From: Anaerobutyricum stercoris
GTDB lineage: Bacteria; Bacillota; Clostridia; Lachnospirales; Lachnospiraceae
NCBI GenBank assembly: GCA_019116455.1
Contig: DXBR01000036.1
Location: 19,477-83,476 of the forward strand
Length of the DNA: 64,000 nucleotides
Direction: 5' to 3'
In this document: piece by piece, positions 15,701 to 22,824 of the stretch
How the letters are laid out: every line of letters starts with the position of its first letter
Numbering within the stretch: position 1 is the stretch's first letter
Translations under genes and position numbers: made by a program
Notes under the pieces: generated by a model
Seen by the model: the letters and a program-made list of their open reading frames with translations, nothing else
The model's database searches: none
Told to the model about the DNA's origin: nothing

Positions 15701-15946
15701 TTTCACCCCCTACTCTTCCAGAAAATATTCAATAGACTCAACAAAATTTTTTGTTCGATTGCAAACATCTTCTACATAGCCATCAACTATTTTAAAATAG
15801 TGGGTGGCTAATATTTTTGTTGTAATAACTGATGCAATAATTGCTCCAAAAACACTTCCGATAATTGTCCACATATCTATCACCCGCCTTTCCTGCTTAA
15901 ATATTTAATTTTCACCCCCTACTCTTCCAGAAAATATTCAATAGAC
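15701..15946. repeat. 37-bp exact direct repeat (15701-15737 and 15910-15946)
   Basis: Two identical 37-base copies lie 209 bases apart. On the minus strand each copy encodes the C-terminus SIEYFLEE, a TAG stop and a GGGGGTGAAA ribosome site. One copy ends the XRE regulator and the other ends the 54-residue membrane protein. Sequences outside the repeat differ, so the copy is a recombination or duplication footprint. Confidence 0.85.
15710..15874 (-). CDS. 54-residue single-TM protein sharing its C-terminus with the XRE regulator
   Basis: The ORF starts at ATG 15874 after AGGAAAGGCGGGTG. The N-terminus is a membrane helix (WTIIGSVFGAIIASVITT, residues 2-19), and the rest is soluble and ends VESIEYFLEE. 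The last eight residues and the stop lie in the exact 37-base repeat and are identical with the end of the XRE protein encoded upstream. It looks like a chimeric small gene. Whether it is translated is not certain. Confidence 0.45.
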   Translation of the reverse strand: MWTIIGSVFGAIIASVITTKILATHYFKIVDGYVEDVCNRTKNFVESIEYFLEE

Positions 15947-16104
15947 ACACCGAAATAATCGGCTACCCTTTTAAGCTTTTCGATTGACGGAGAACATTTA
16001 TCCCAACTACGAATTGTCCCGTTTCCAAAAGAAAGCTTTTTCTCAAGAGCTGTAATTGACATATCATGCTGCTTTGCAAGCTCTTCGATTTTTTTCAGAA
16101 TCAA
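15919..16104 (-). CDS. XRE-family (Cro/CI-type) DNA-binding protein
   Basis: The 61-residue product is a bare HTH_3 domain: KIEELAKQHDMSITALEKKL, then NGTIRSWDKCSPSIEKLKRVADYFGVSIEYFLEE. I start at TTG 16104, six bases after GAGGAGGG; the longer frame upstream has no ribosome site and does not belong to the fold. It probably regulates part of the phage early region. The C-terminal eight codons and stop are in the 37-base repeat. Confidence 0.75.
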   Translation of the reverse strand: MILKKIEELAKQHDMSITALEKKLSFGNGTIRSWDKCSPSIEKLKRVADYFGVSIEYFLEE

Positions 16105-16275
16105 TATTTTCCCTCCTCTCACGTTTTGATATAATGAATTATGCGGGTCGCAAATCGCACTCCTCGAAAGGAGGTGACATGCATCAGATTTTATAGAATG
16201 ATTACTTCCGCTGAGCTTGCCCAGGTATCCCCCTTCATGATAAACTTTTGTAAAATAGAAAAGGAGGTTCCTAAA

Positions 16276-16479
16276 ATGAATCAATATGAAACCAAGCTTT
16301 TAGAGTATCTGAAAAATGAACAATCAAAAACAGGAAACGACCATTTCCAGCTTGTTGAAGTTTTCTCCCACATCGGTGATTTTGGTGGAATAGAAACTCT
16401 TGAAAAAGCATTTGCAGGACTCGAATCCGAAGGGTATATTGAAAAGACAAAATATCTTGGCACATATCGTCTCATTTAG
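16276..16479 (+). CDS. Small winged-helix-like phage protein
   Basis: The 67-residue product (MNQYETKLLEYLKNEQ...) has a compact helical body and a wing-like end (ESEGYIEKTKYLGTYRLI), typical of a small winged helix. AGGAGG lies seven bases before the ATG. Its last eight bases overlap the opposite-strand zinc-ribbon gene. Upstream in-frame codons have their own AAGGAGG but do not add to the fold. Function unknown. Confidence 0.55.
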   Translation: MNQYETKLLEYLKNEQSKTGNDHFQLVEVFSHIGDFGGIETLEKAFAGLESEGYIEKTKYLGTYRLI

Positions 16480-16735
16480 ATTCATCGACAAAGCAATCAT
16501 CTTTTGAAACAACCAGACTGCATTTTCCAAAACCCTCACATTTTAATGAAAATGCAGTCACATTTTCCATCAGGATTCCGTTGACAAATAATGCCTTTAT
16601 TTCTGCATCATATAAAACAGATTTCAGTTTTCTCGTTTTATTTGTCTGCGCGGTACCCATATTTAATGGAAAACCGCATTCTCGGCAAAATTTATCGTTC
16701 ATTTTTGCTATTGTCCTGCATCTTGGACAATTCAT
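16472..16735 (-). CDS. Zinc-ribbon protein
   Basis: The 87-residue product has an N-terminal zinc ribbon, MNCPRCRTIAKMNDKFCRECG, and then a C-terminal half that looks like a small beta domain (SVLYDAEIKALFVNGILMENV). I start at the second ATG (16735), which lies a proper distance after GGGGGG. It lies one gene after the Cro-like protein in the leftward operon. No specific role can be named. Confidence 0.6.
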   Translation of the reverse strand: MNCPRCRTIAKMNDKFCRECGFPLNMGTAQTNKTRKLKSVLYDAEIKALFVNGILMENVTAFSLKCEGFGKCSLVVSKDDCFVDESK

Positions 16736-16751
16736 ATACATCCCCCCTCTC

Positions 16752-16952
16752 CTACTCCTCTGTTTGGAACAGATAATCTAATGATTTGTCTGGAAATGCC
16801 TTTTTCTTAATTGCAATCATTTCGCATAATTTAAACTCTGTTACTCCCCGAAGCTTTAATTTAAGGGTCTCATAATTTATGCCTGAAACTTCGGAAAGAC
16901 CTTTTATGTTTATTTTTGCTCTAGCCATTTCCATACTTAAATTGGGAAACAT
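16752..16952 (-). CDS. Cro-like phage repressor
   Basis: The 66-residue product (MFPNLSMEMARAKINIKGLSEVSG) is a minimal XRE-type helix-turn-helix of the Cro kind, with the C-terminal phrase CEMIAIKKKAFPDKSLDYLF. AGGAGG precedes the ATG. It is the first gene of the leftward lytic operon and faces the CI-like gene across an operator region, the classic genetic switch. The recognition helix residues are poorly conserved, so its family call is moderate. Confidence 0.7.
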   Translation of the reverse strand: MFPNLSMEMARAKINIKGLSEVSGINYETLKLKLRGVTEFKLCEMIAIKKKAFPDKSLDYLFQTEE

Positions 16953-17121
16953 ATCACGCCTCCTTTCACATTACCCTACAAGGTAACTCTTTACCTGTAA
17001 TATATACGTTATAGGGTAATTTGTCAACCCCCAAACTATATTTTTTTACTTTATGGGGTAATTTTTTACTTTACAAAGTCATTTTATAATGTATAATAAG
17101 AACTAACAGGAGGTGCTGAAT
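16953..17121. promoter_or_regulatory. Divergent operator/promoter region of the lysis-lysogeny switch
   Basis: Between the Cro-like and CI-like genes there are repeated half sites of the TTACC/GGTAA type. TTACC-CTACAA-GGTAA is at 16971-16986, TTTACC with GGGTAA spans 16990-17020, TTTAC with GGTAA spans 17045-17061, and a weaker copy TTTACTTTACAAAGTCA follows from about 17065. TATAAT at 17085 fits a -10 box for the rightward repressor promoter. These are likely the operators OR1-OR3 of this phage. Confidence 0.7.
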
Positions 17122-17442
17122 ATGTCTTTCACAGAAAAACTAGATGCTTTAATGGAAGAGAGAGGAATAAATAAATCAATCTTATCGAAAGAATCCGGCA
17201 TTCCTTATACTACTATTGCAGGGTTCTATTCAAAAGGTACTGACAATATCAAGCTTTCTACCCTCAGAAAACTTTCTTCATATTTGGGTTGCTCCATAGA
17301 TTATTTGGCGGATGACGACTCTTCTATGCCACCTATTACTATCGCCGCCCATAAAGACGGAGAAAACTTCACGCCAGAGGAACTACAAAAAATCGAAGAA
17401 TACAAAGAATTATTACTCGCCGCACGTCGGTCAAAGGAATGA
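17122..17442 (+). CDS. CI-like phage repressor (XRE family)
   Basis: The 106-residue product has an N-terminal HTH_3 domain (residues about 5-65: LDALMEERGINKSILSKESG, then YTTIAGFYSKGTDNIKLSTLRKLSSYLG) and a short acidic helical tail instead of a LexA-type peptidase. AGGAGG is eight bases before the ATG at 17122. It is followed by an ImmA-like gene, so induction probably works by removal of the repressor by that protein rather than by RecA-mediated autocleavage. Confidence 0.85.
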   Translation: MSFTEKLDALMEERGINKSILSKESGIPYTTIAGFYSKGTDNIKLSTLRKLSSYLGCSIDYLADDDSSMPPITIAAHKDGENFTPEELQKIEEYKELLLAARRSKE

Positions 17443-17446
17443 TTTT

Positions 17447-17920
17447 ATGACTTACGAAGAATTACAAGTACAACACGACGACCTAAATATCATAGAAATG
17501 GATTTATCAGGGGTGAAAGATTTGAAAGGGTTATATTTCAATGAAAATATTGCAATAGAAAAATCTCTGACACAAAAAGAAAAAGCTTGCGTCCTCGCCG
17601 AAGAACTTGGTCATCATTACACCAGCAGCGGAAACATATTGGACCAGACCAAGGTAGAAAATGTGAAGCAAGAACAGCGCGCTCGGATGTGGGCGTATAA
17701 CGAACAAATCGGTCTGATCGGTATTGTTAATGCCTATAAACGCGGCTGCCGAAATCTTCATGAAATGGCCGACCATTTGGATGTGACAGAAGAGTTTTTA
17801 CGAGATGCTCTCGAAGCTTACCGGCTAAAGTATGGGCAATGCGTGAATATTGATAATTACACCGTATATTTTGAACCATATTTGATGGTCGCTGATTTTG
17901 ATTCATATGACAGCAGATAA
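17447..17920 (+). CDS. ImmA/IrrE family (anti-repressor peptidase-like) protein
   Basis: The 157-residue product belongs to the COG2856 family, members of which cleave their partner repressor to trigger phage or ICE induction. The zinc-motif region reads CVLAEELGHHYT near residue 50, where the usual HELGH has Glu in place of the first His, so catalytic activity cannot be taken for granted. It starts four bases after the repressor stop. The C-terminal part (HEMADHLDVTEEFLRDALEAYRLKY) matches the helical end of this family. Confidence 0.82.
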   Translation: MTYEELQVQHDDLNIIEMDLSGVKDLKGLYFNENIAIEKSLTQKEKACVLAEELGHHYTSSGNILDQTKVENVKQEQRARMWAYNEQIGLIGIVNAYKRGCRNLHEMADHLDVTEEFLRDALEAYRLKYGQCVNIDNYTVYFEPYLMVADFDSYDSR

Positions 17921-18030
17921 AAAATTTTATGCATATCAGTGATAAAAAATAATTTTTTATAATTTTTTTCATGAATATACAGACTATTTTAGGGGTTGTA
18001 TAAATAAATTTAATACAAAAGGAGAAAGGT

Positions 18031-18888
18031 ATGAGAAAAAAGACACTATTTTTATCAACAGCTTTTTTATTCAGTTTAGCGTTATCTGGTTGTTCATCCA
18101 ATCAAAAAGTAACTGAATATAATATTGATGACTTTTCGGCTGCATATAATAACACCATTGATGCCATAGAAGACGAAACACAATATTGGAGCGATGAAGA
18201 AAAGGAATCTAAAGAATACCAGAAAATCGTAGAAAAACACGCCAAAGAAAATGGTTTTTCCATCAACATGCCTGTTATGATACGCGGAAAATTTAACGAT
18301 ATAATAGGCAGCTATTTATTTTTAAATGCTGATGATGACACAGATATTAATTTTGGATGTGATTTTCAACCGCCATTAGATGAATTAGCTTTATTAACAC
18401 CAAACGAGAATATAGCAGTTGAAGGAACACTTTTTAAAACTTATGAATCTGAATCTGGCGAAGAAGAAATATCCGAATTTTTGGAAGACTGTGAGGTCGT
18501 CTCACCTAATTTAGACGAAGTTGAATTTGAAGATAACACTTCTGACATTTTAGAAAGTGATAATTACAGCGATAGAATAATGGGAACCGTAGCATCTGTG
18601 GTCGAGATAACAGATTCAGAAGAATACAGAGAATTCTTAGTAGACAATAGTAGCACTTATGTAGAAGGTGAAAGCGATTTTGCTCTGGCCTATCGCTATG
18701 CAACACACACAGTTAGCCTTGATTTGGATAACGGAAATATACTTCTCTGTTTAGTTGACGAAAAAGTAAATGAGACTCTTCCCAAATCAGGTGATAAAAT
18801 TAGTTTAATTGGTAAACACTTTACTTATTTGAACGATAATTTTGTGGATGCGGTTAATTCACCCATTTATATATTTAACAAAGAATAG
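18031..18888 (+). CDS. Prophage-encoded lipoprotein
   Basis: The 285-residue product has a signal peptide with a lipobox, LALSGCSS (Cys near residue 21), so it is anchored on the outside of the membrane. The mature part is strongly acidic, with beta-rich segments that look like two OB-like or DUF4352-type repeats (GKFNDIIGSYLFLNADDD and later MGTVASVVEITDSEE). No family is recognised with confidence. AAAGGAGAAAGG precedes the ATG. It sits between repressor and integrase genes, where genes expressed in the lysogen are found, so a role in superinfection exclusion or host fitness is plausible but unproven. Confidence 0.7.
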   Translation: MRKKTLFLSTAFLFSLALSGCSSNQKVTEYNIDDFSAAYNNTIDAIEDETQYWSDEEKESKEYQKIVEKHAKENGFSINMPVMIRGKFNDIIGSYLFLNADDDTDINFGCDFQPPLDELALLTPNENIAVEGTLFKTYESESGEEEISEFLEDCEVVSPNLDEVEFEDNTSDILESDNYSDRIMGTVASVVEITDSEEYREFLVDNSSTYVEGESDFALAYRYATHTVSLDLDNGNILLCLVDEKVNETLPKSGDKISLIGKHFTYLNDNFVDAVNSPIYIFNKE

Positions 18889-18919
18889 AAAATAATATAA
18901 CAGAAAGGAGCGTACCACC

Positions 18920-19465
18920 ATGCCATTACCAAGAGAAAAATCTCGCACCATCAAAGACATCTACTCTCTCCCGGAAGGACAGCGCGCGGAGCTGATCGAC
19001 GGCGATATGTATATGATGGCGCCGCCCAGCCGGATCCATCAAAAACTTGTTATGCAGCTTAGCCGTATTATTTCCAATTATGTTGCTGATAAGGGTGGCT
19101 CCTGTGAGGTCTATCCTGCCCCATTTGCCGTCTTTTTAAATGCCGACGATAAGAATTATGTCGAACCAGATATCTCTGTCATATGTGACCGTGATAAGCT
19201 CAATGACAAAGGCTGTGTCGGTGCGCCGGACTGGATCATCGAGATTGTCTCACCGAGCACCCAGCGCATGGACTACCTGACGAAGCTGTTTAAATATCGA
19301 ACGGCCGGAGTTCGGGAATATTGGATCGTGAATCCAATCAAAGGAACCGTACAACTATATTCATTCGAGGGTGAAGAAGACTCGACACAGTCCTCTTTTT
19401 CTGATTCTATTACATCTACAATCTTCAAGGATTTTTCTATCTGCATTGAAGATTTGCTGAAATAA
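18920..19465 (+). CDS. Uma2 family (DUF820) endonuclease-fold protein
   Basis: The 181-residue product has the PD-(D/E)XK-like core of the Uma2 family: AELIDGDMYMMAPPSRIHQ at residues 24-45, VEPDISVICDRDK near residue 85, and DWIIEIVSPSTQRMDYLTKLFKYR near residue 103. AAAGGAG lies upstream of the ATG. Members are abundant in Lachnospiraceae and cyanobacteria but their role is unknown. GC content is higher than in the adjacent lipoprotein gene, so the two may have separate origins. Confidence 0.85.
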   Translation: MPLPREKSRTIKDIYSLPEGQRAELIDGDMYMMAPPSRIHQKLVMQLSRIISNYVADKGGSCEVYPAPFAVFLNADDKNYVEPDISVICDRDKLNDKGCVGAPDWIIEIVSPSTQRMDYLTKLFKYRTAGVREYWIVNPIKGTVQLYSFEGEEDSTQSSFSDSITSTIFKDFSICIEDLLK

Positions 19466-19497
19466 AAAAATCCGCCCCTGCGCCAACAGGGACGGAA
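19463..19497 (-). terminator. Terminator hairpin reading leftward
   Basis: The stem CCGCCCCTG/CAGGGACGG with a six-base loop is followed on the minus strand by seven T. It would stop leftward transcription entering the lysogeny genes from the right. There is no minus-strand gene between here and 21049. Confidence 0.7.
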
Positions 19498-19567
19498 AAT
19501 CACAGGGTTCCTGCCCAACAAGAATCCTGCACCCGTAATCCATACGGGTATCTCATTGACCACGGCT

Positions 19568-19660
19568 CCGAAGATGACCGCAGTACGATCAAAAATATTG
19601 TATCATCTTCGGACAGCCACTGCAAGCGGAACTCCTGTTCCCGCTGGCTGTTATTTTTGT
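19568..19660 (+). terminator. Tandem inverted repeats before the integrase gene, second one terminator-like
   Basis: A perfect ten-base inverted repeat (CCGAAGATGA at 19568-19577 and TCATCTTCGG at 19603-19612) is followed immediately by a longer hairpin with arms ACAGCC and GGCTGT and an inner stem AGCGG/CCGCT, ending in TTATTTTTGT. It would separate integrase expression from the lipoprotein/Uma2 genes. The non-coding stretch 19466-19690 holds nothing else that I see. Confidence 0.6.
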
Positions 19661-19690
19661 ACTCATTTTTATCACCAAGGAGATGACACT

Positions 19691-20836
19691 ATGGCAAAAC
19701 GTAAGAAATATCCAAAGCTCCCGAATGGCTACGGCAGCATCCGGTACCTCGGCAAAGGCCGCCGCAACCCCTACGCCGTTCATCCGCCTACCACAGAGTT
19801 CACCCTGGACGGCATCCCGAAGACGCCAAAGGCTCTATGTTACGTCGATGATTACATGAAGGGCTTCGCCGTTCTGACTGCCTATAAGGCCGGTACATAC
19901 GTCCCTGGTATGGAAAAAGAAATGACGATTGAACCTGGCGGAAACATGGATGCGCTGGCGCAGGCTATATTGGCGGACTACGGGCGCATCACTCATCTGG
20001 AAAAGGTGGAAGAAAAACCAACCTTTGCGGAGGTGTATGAACAATTTTACCATTACAAATATGAGCGTGACAAAAGCCGCACCTATTCCAAGCAGACCAA
20101 AAACAGCACAGGAACGGCATTTAGGAACTGCGCTGTACTGCATGATAAACCATTCGCGGATCTGCGCCACAAGGACCTGCAGGCCGTGGTGGACGACTGT
20201 CCACTCAAATATTCCAGCAAAAGCTTGATTGTCGGGCTGTTTCATCAAATGTACGGATACGCTATAGCCTACGATATCGTAGATAAGGATTGCTCTGCCC
20301 ATGTGACGGTTAACATTCCGGATGACAACGAACATGGCGTACCATTCACGGATGCCGATCTGCAGGTACTATGGCAGCATGAAGATAATCCGACCGTAGA
20401 AATGCTGCTGATCATGTGTTATTCCGGCTTTCGTATATCGGAATACAAATCAATGGAAGTGAATCTTAGAGAACGTTATTTTCTTGGAGGTATCAAAACA
20501 GATGCCGGTAAAAACAGGTATGTACCTATCCACAGCGCCATCCTGCCACTGGTCAAAAAACGTATCAGGCGGGACGGAAAAATGTTATCCATTTCAACAA
20601 GGGCTTTCCGGAACCAGATGTATGAAATCCTGCCGGACTTCGGCATCGATCGGCACACGCCGCATGATTGCCGTCACACTTTCTCTCGGCTGTGTGAAAA
20701 ATACGGTGTGGCAGAAAATGATCGCAAAAGGATGCTGGGACATAGTTTTAAACAAGACATCACCAACGGAGTATACGGTCACCGGACCGTGGAAGATCTG
20801 CGAGGAGAAATTGAGAAAATAAAGATTTGTGACTAA
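19691..20836 (+). CDS. Phage tyrosine integrase
   Basis: This site-specific recombinase of 381 residues integrates and excises the prophage. An AP2-like N-terminal part (GYGSIRYLGKGRRNPYAV) is followed by a SAM-like arm domain and the catalytic domain: Arg in SGFRISEYKS, the HDCRHTFSRL box, LGHS, and the tyrosine in TNGVYGHRTVEDL. I start at ATG 19691 after AAGGAG, not at the longer open frame that begins at 19556, because the latter covers a terminator-like hairpin. The gene lies at the right end of the prophage and points outward. Confidence 0.92.
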   Translation: MAKRKKYPKLPNGYGSIRYLGKGRRNPYAVHPPTTEFTLDGIPKTPKALCYVDDYMKGFAVLTAYKAGTYVPGMEKEMTIEPGGNMDALAQAILADYGRITHLEKVEEKPTFAEVYEQFYHYKYERDKSRTYSKQTKNSTGTAFRNCAVLHDKPFADLRHKDLQAVVDDCPLKYSSKSLIVGLFHQMYGYAIAYDIVDKDCSAHVTVNIPDDNEHGVPFTDADLQVLWQHEDNPTVEMLLIMCYSGFRISEYKSMEVNLRERYFLGGIKTDAGKNRYVPIHSAILPLVKKRIRRDGKMLSISTRAFRNQMYEILPDFGIDRHTPHDCRHTFSRLCEKYGVAENDRKRMLGHSFKQDITNGVYGHRTVEDLRGEIEKIKICD

Positions 20837-21009
20837 CCTGTTACTAACCGTTTCGTTTATTGCCGGATAATCCGGTATAATACCAGACGGTTTCAAAAGC
20901 CCAAAAACCGCATAACTATGCGCTGTAACGTGATTCACGGCGCGGCAATGCGGTATGCGAAAAAACCTACAAGATTAAATGCAGAATAAAGGCACAATGA
21001 CACAACGAT
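20837..21009. other. Right prophage boundary (attR zone), no gene seen
   Basis: Downstream of the integrase stop there are ACTAACC direct repeats (at about 20832 and 20842), a CGCATA-AC-TATGCG palindrome (20909-20922) and another TATGCG near 20955. Such repeats are what integrase arm sites would look like. The attachment core cannot be fixed because the left prophage end is outside the window. Host genes begin at 21049. Confidence 0.4.
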
Positions 21010-21050
21010 AAAATACCCTTCGCGGATACATTCCACGAAGGGTATTTTTT
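21010..21050. terminator. Bidirectional terminator at the end of the glucosidase gene
   Basis: AAATACCCTTCG pairs with CGAAGGGTATTT; T-runs follow on both strands. It overlaps the stop codon of the minus-strand glycosidase and would also stop transcripts leaving the prophage. Confidence 0.8.
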
Positions 21051-22740
21051 ATCTCAAAAGCAGCACTGCCGCCTCACAGCTGTCCAGCGTCAAACATCCG
21101 CTGCAATCTGTCTCTTCTTTCTTCACTGTCTCTTTTCCCATATTGGACAACAGCACTTTCTCACATCCGCCTGCCAGCATGAGCGTCTGAGGCTCCTTTC
21201 CATAGTTTGCCGCCACAAAGACATCCTGCCCGGCTTCAGAAATTCTGTGAAACGCAAATACGTCACCGTTCTCCTCATAATCCGGAGCAAATCTGCCATA
21301 AGTCAGCGTCTCTTTGTATTCCGGATGCTTCTTAAGGGCCGTGAGCGCCTTATAATAAGATAACAGGGAATCACTCCTGCCGGCCTGTTCCTCCACATTG
21401 ATCTCCCTGTAATTTGAGTTCAGCGCCAGCCACGGCTCTCCTTCCGTGAATCCTGCATTTCTTCCGGAACTCCACTGCATCGGCGTTCTGGCATTATCCC
21501 GGCTGTTCTCAAAACAGACCTCCATAGCTCTCTCTTTCGTACATCCCGCCACGAGAGCTTCCCGGTACTGGTCTTTTGTACTGATATCGTCATATTCCGA
21601 TATATCTTCTCTGCGGCAGTTTGTCATGCCAATCTCCTGTCCCTGATAAATAAAAGGAATACCATAAAGCAGAAGCGACGTGGTGGCAAGCATTTTCTTT
21701 CCCGCCTCATTTCTGGCGTGCTCCGGCAGGAAACGGCTTGCTCCTCTCGGTTCATCGTGATTCTCAATGATGTTGGCTGCAAAACCCACCTTCTGCAGCT
21801 GAAGCTGCGATGCAAAAATAGTATCTCTCCACCCTTTGAAATCAAACGTCTTATTCTCATACCAGCCCTTCTCGCCCTGCATCAGTGTGTGGGCGCTGAA
21901 ATCAAACATGGTGGAGAAATGTCCGTCATCTCCGATGAACTCTGTCAGCTCATCCTCTTTCATATTAAATACCTCTGCCACGGTAAACGCATCGTATTTT
22001 GCAAATGTATTGCGTTTGATATCCTCAAAATAATCACCGACGCCACCCACTTCTTCCACCATTTTAATGCAGGAAGCAAGTCCGTCCGGCCCATCTGGTT
22101 CAAAAGACGGAAAACGCAGATCCTTCTTGATATTGATAATTGCATCAATACGGAAGCCGGCAATCCCTTTTTCCAGCCACCAGTTGATCATCTTATAAAT
22201 CTCCTGGCGAAGCTCCTGATTCTCCCAGTTCAGATCAGGCTGTTCCTTCGCGAAAAAATGCAGATAATACATGTCCGTTCCCGGCACCGGTTCCCAGACG
22301 CTGCCTCCAAAATAGGAACGCCAGTTATTTGGCACTCTTCCATCTTTTCCTTTCACGAAGTGAAAATATCCGGCATATTTCCCGTAAGGATCCTTCAGTG
22401 CCTTCTGAAACCATTCATGTTTGTCAGAACAATGATTCACCACCAGATCCATGACCACATACATATCCCGCTTCTTTGTCTCCGCCAAAAGTTCATCAAA
22501 GTCCTTCATGGTGCCAAATTCTTCTCCGATATTATAATAATCTGAGATGTCATAGCCCTGATCCACAAAAGGGGACTGGTAGATGGGAGAAAGCCATATG
22601 ATATCAATCCCCAGTTCTTTCAGATAATCAAGCTTTGTGATCACGCCACGAAGATCTCCGATACCATCTCCGTTAGTATCCAGAAAACTTTTCGGATAAA
22701 TCTGATACGCGATCTTATCATGCCACCATTTTTTCTTCAT
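21049..22740 (-). CDS. Oligo-1,6-glucosidase / alpha-glucosidase (GH13)
   Basis: This cytoplasmic enzyme of 563 residues hydrolyses isomalto-oligosaccharides or other short alpha-glucosides. It begins WWHDKIAYQIYPKSF, the standard GH13_31 opening. Catalytic residues are visible: the nucleophile Asp in GFRIDAIINI (near residue 197), the acid Glu in VAEVFNM (near 255) and the transition-state Asp in IENHDEPR (near 330); DLVVNHCSDKHEWF is conserved region I. The substrate, isomaltose, trehalose or sucrose-type, cannot be decided by eye. It has no transporter beside it. Confidence 0.9.
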   Translation of the reverse strand: MKKKWWHDKIAYQIYPKSFLDTNGDGIGDLRGVITKLDYLKELGIDIIWLSPIYQSPFVDQGYDISDYYNIGEEFGTMKDFDELLAETKKRDMYVVMDLVVNHCSDKHEWFQKALKDPYGKYAGYFHFVKGKDGRVPNNWRSYFGGSVWEPVPGTDMYYLHFFAKEQPDLNWENQELRQEIYKMINWWLEKGIAGFRIDAIINIKKDLRFPSFEPDGPDGLASCIKMVEEVGGVGDYFEDIKRNTFAKYDAFTVAEVFNMKEDELTEFIGDDGHFSTMFDFSAHTLMQGEKGWYENKTFDFKGWRDTIFASQLQLQKVGFAANIIENHDEPRGASRFLPEHARNEAGKKMLATTSLLLYGIPFIYQGQEIGMTNCRREDISEYDDISTKDQYREALVAGCTKERAMEVCFENSRDNARTPMQWSSGRNAGFTEGEPWLALNSNYREINVEEQAGRSDSLLSYYKALTALKKHPEYKETLTYGRFAPDYEENGDVFAFHRISEAGQDVFVAANYGKEPQTLMLAGGCEKVLLSNMGKETVKKEETDCSGCLTLDSCEAAVLLLR

Positions 22741-22824
22741 AAATTTTTCCTCTCTCCTCTTTTCTTTTACGCCGCCGGCCGGACGCCGACATCAGCAATA
22801 CCGGTATCGGCGGCATTAACAGCA

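Noticed and set aside
15701..15946. Possible CRISPR repeat pair
   Set aside because: Only two copies exist, 209 bases apart, and they are coding ends of genes.
19556..19690. In-frame upstream extension of the integrase
   Set aside because: It has no ribosome site and covers terminator-like hairpins; AAGGAG stands before the ATG at 19691.
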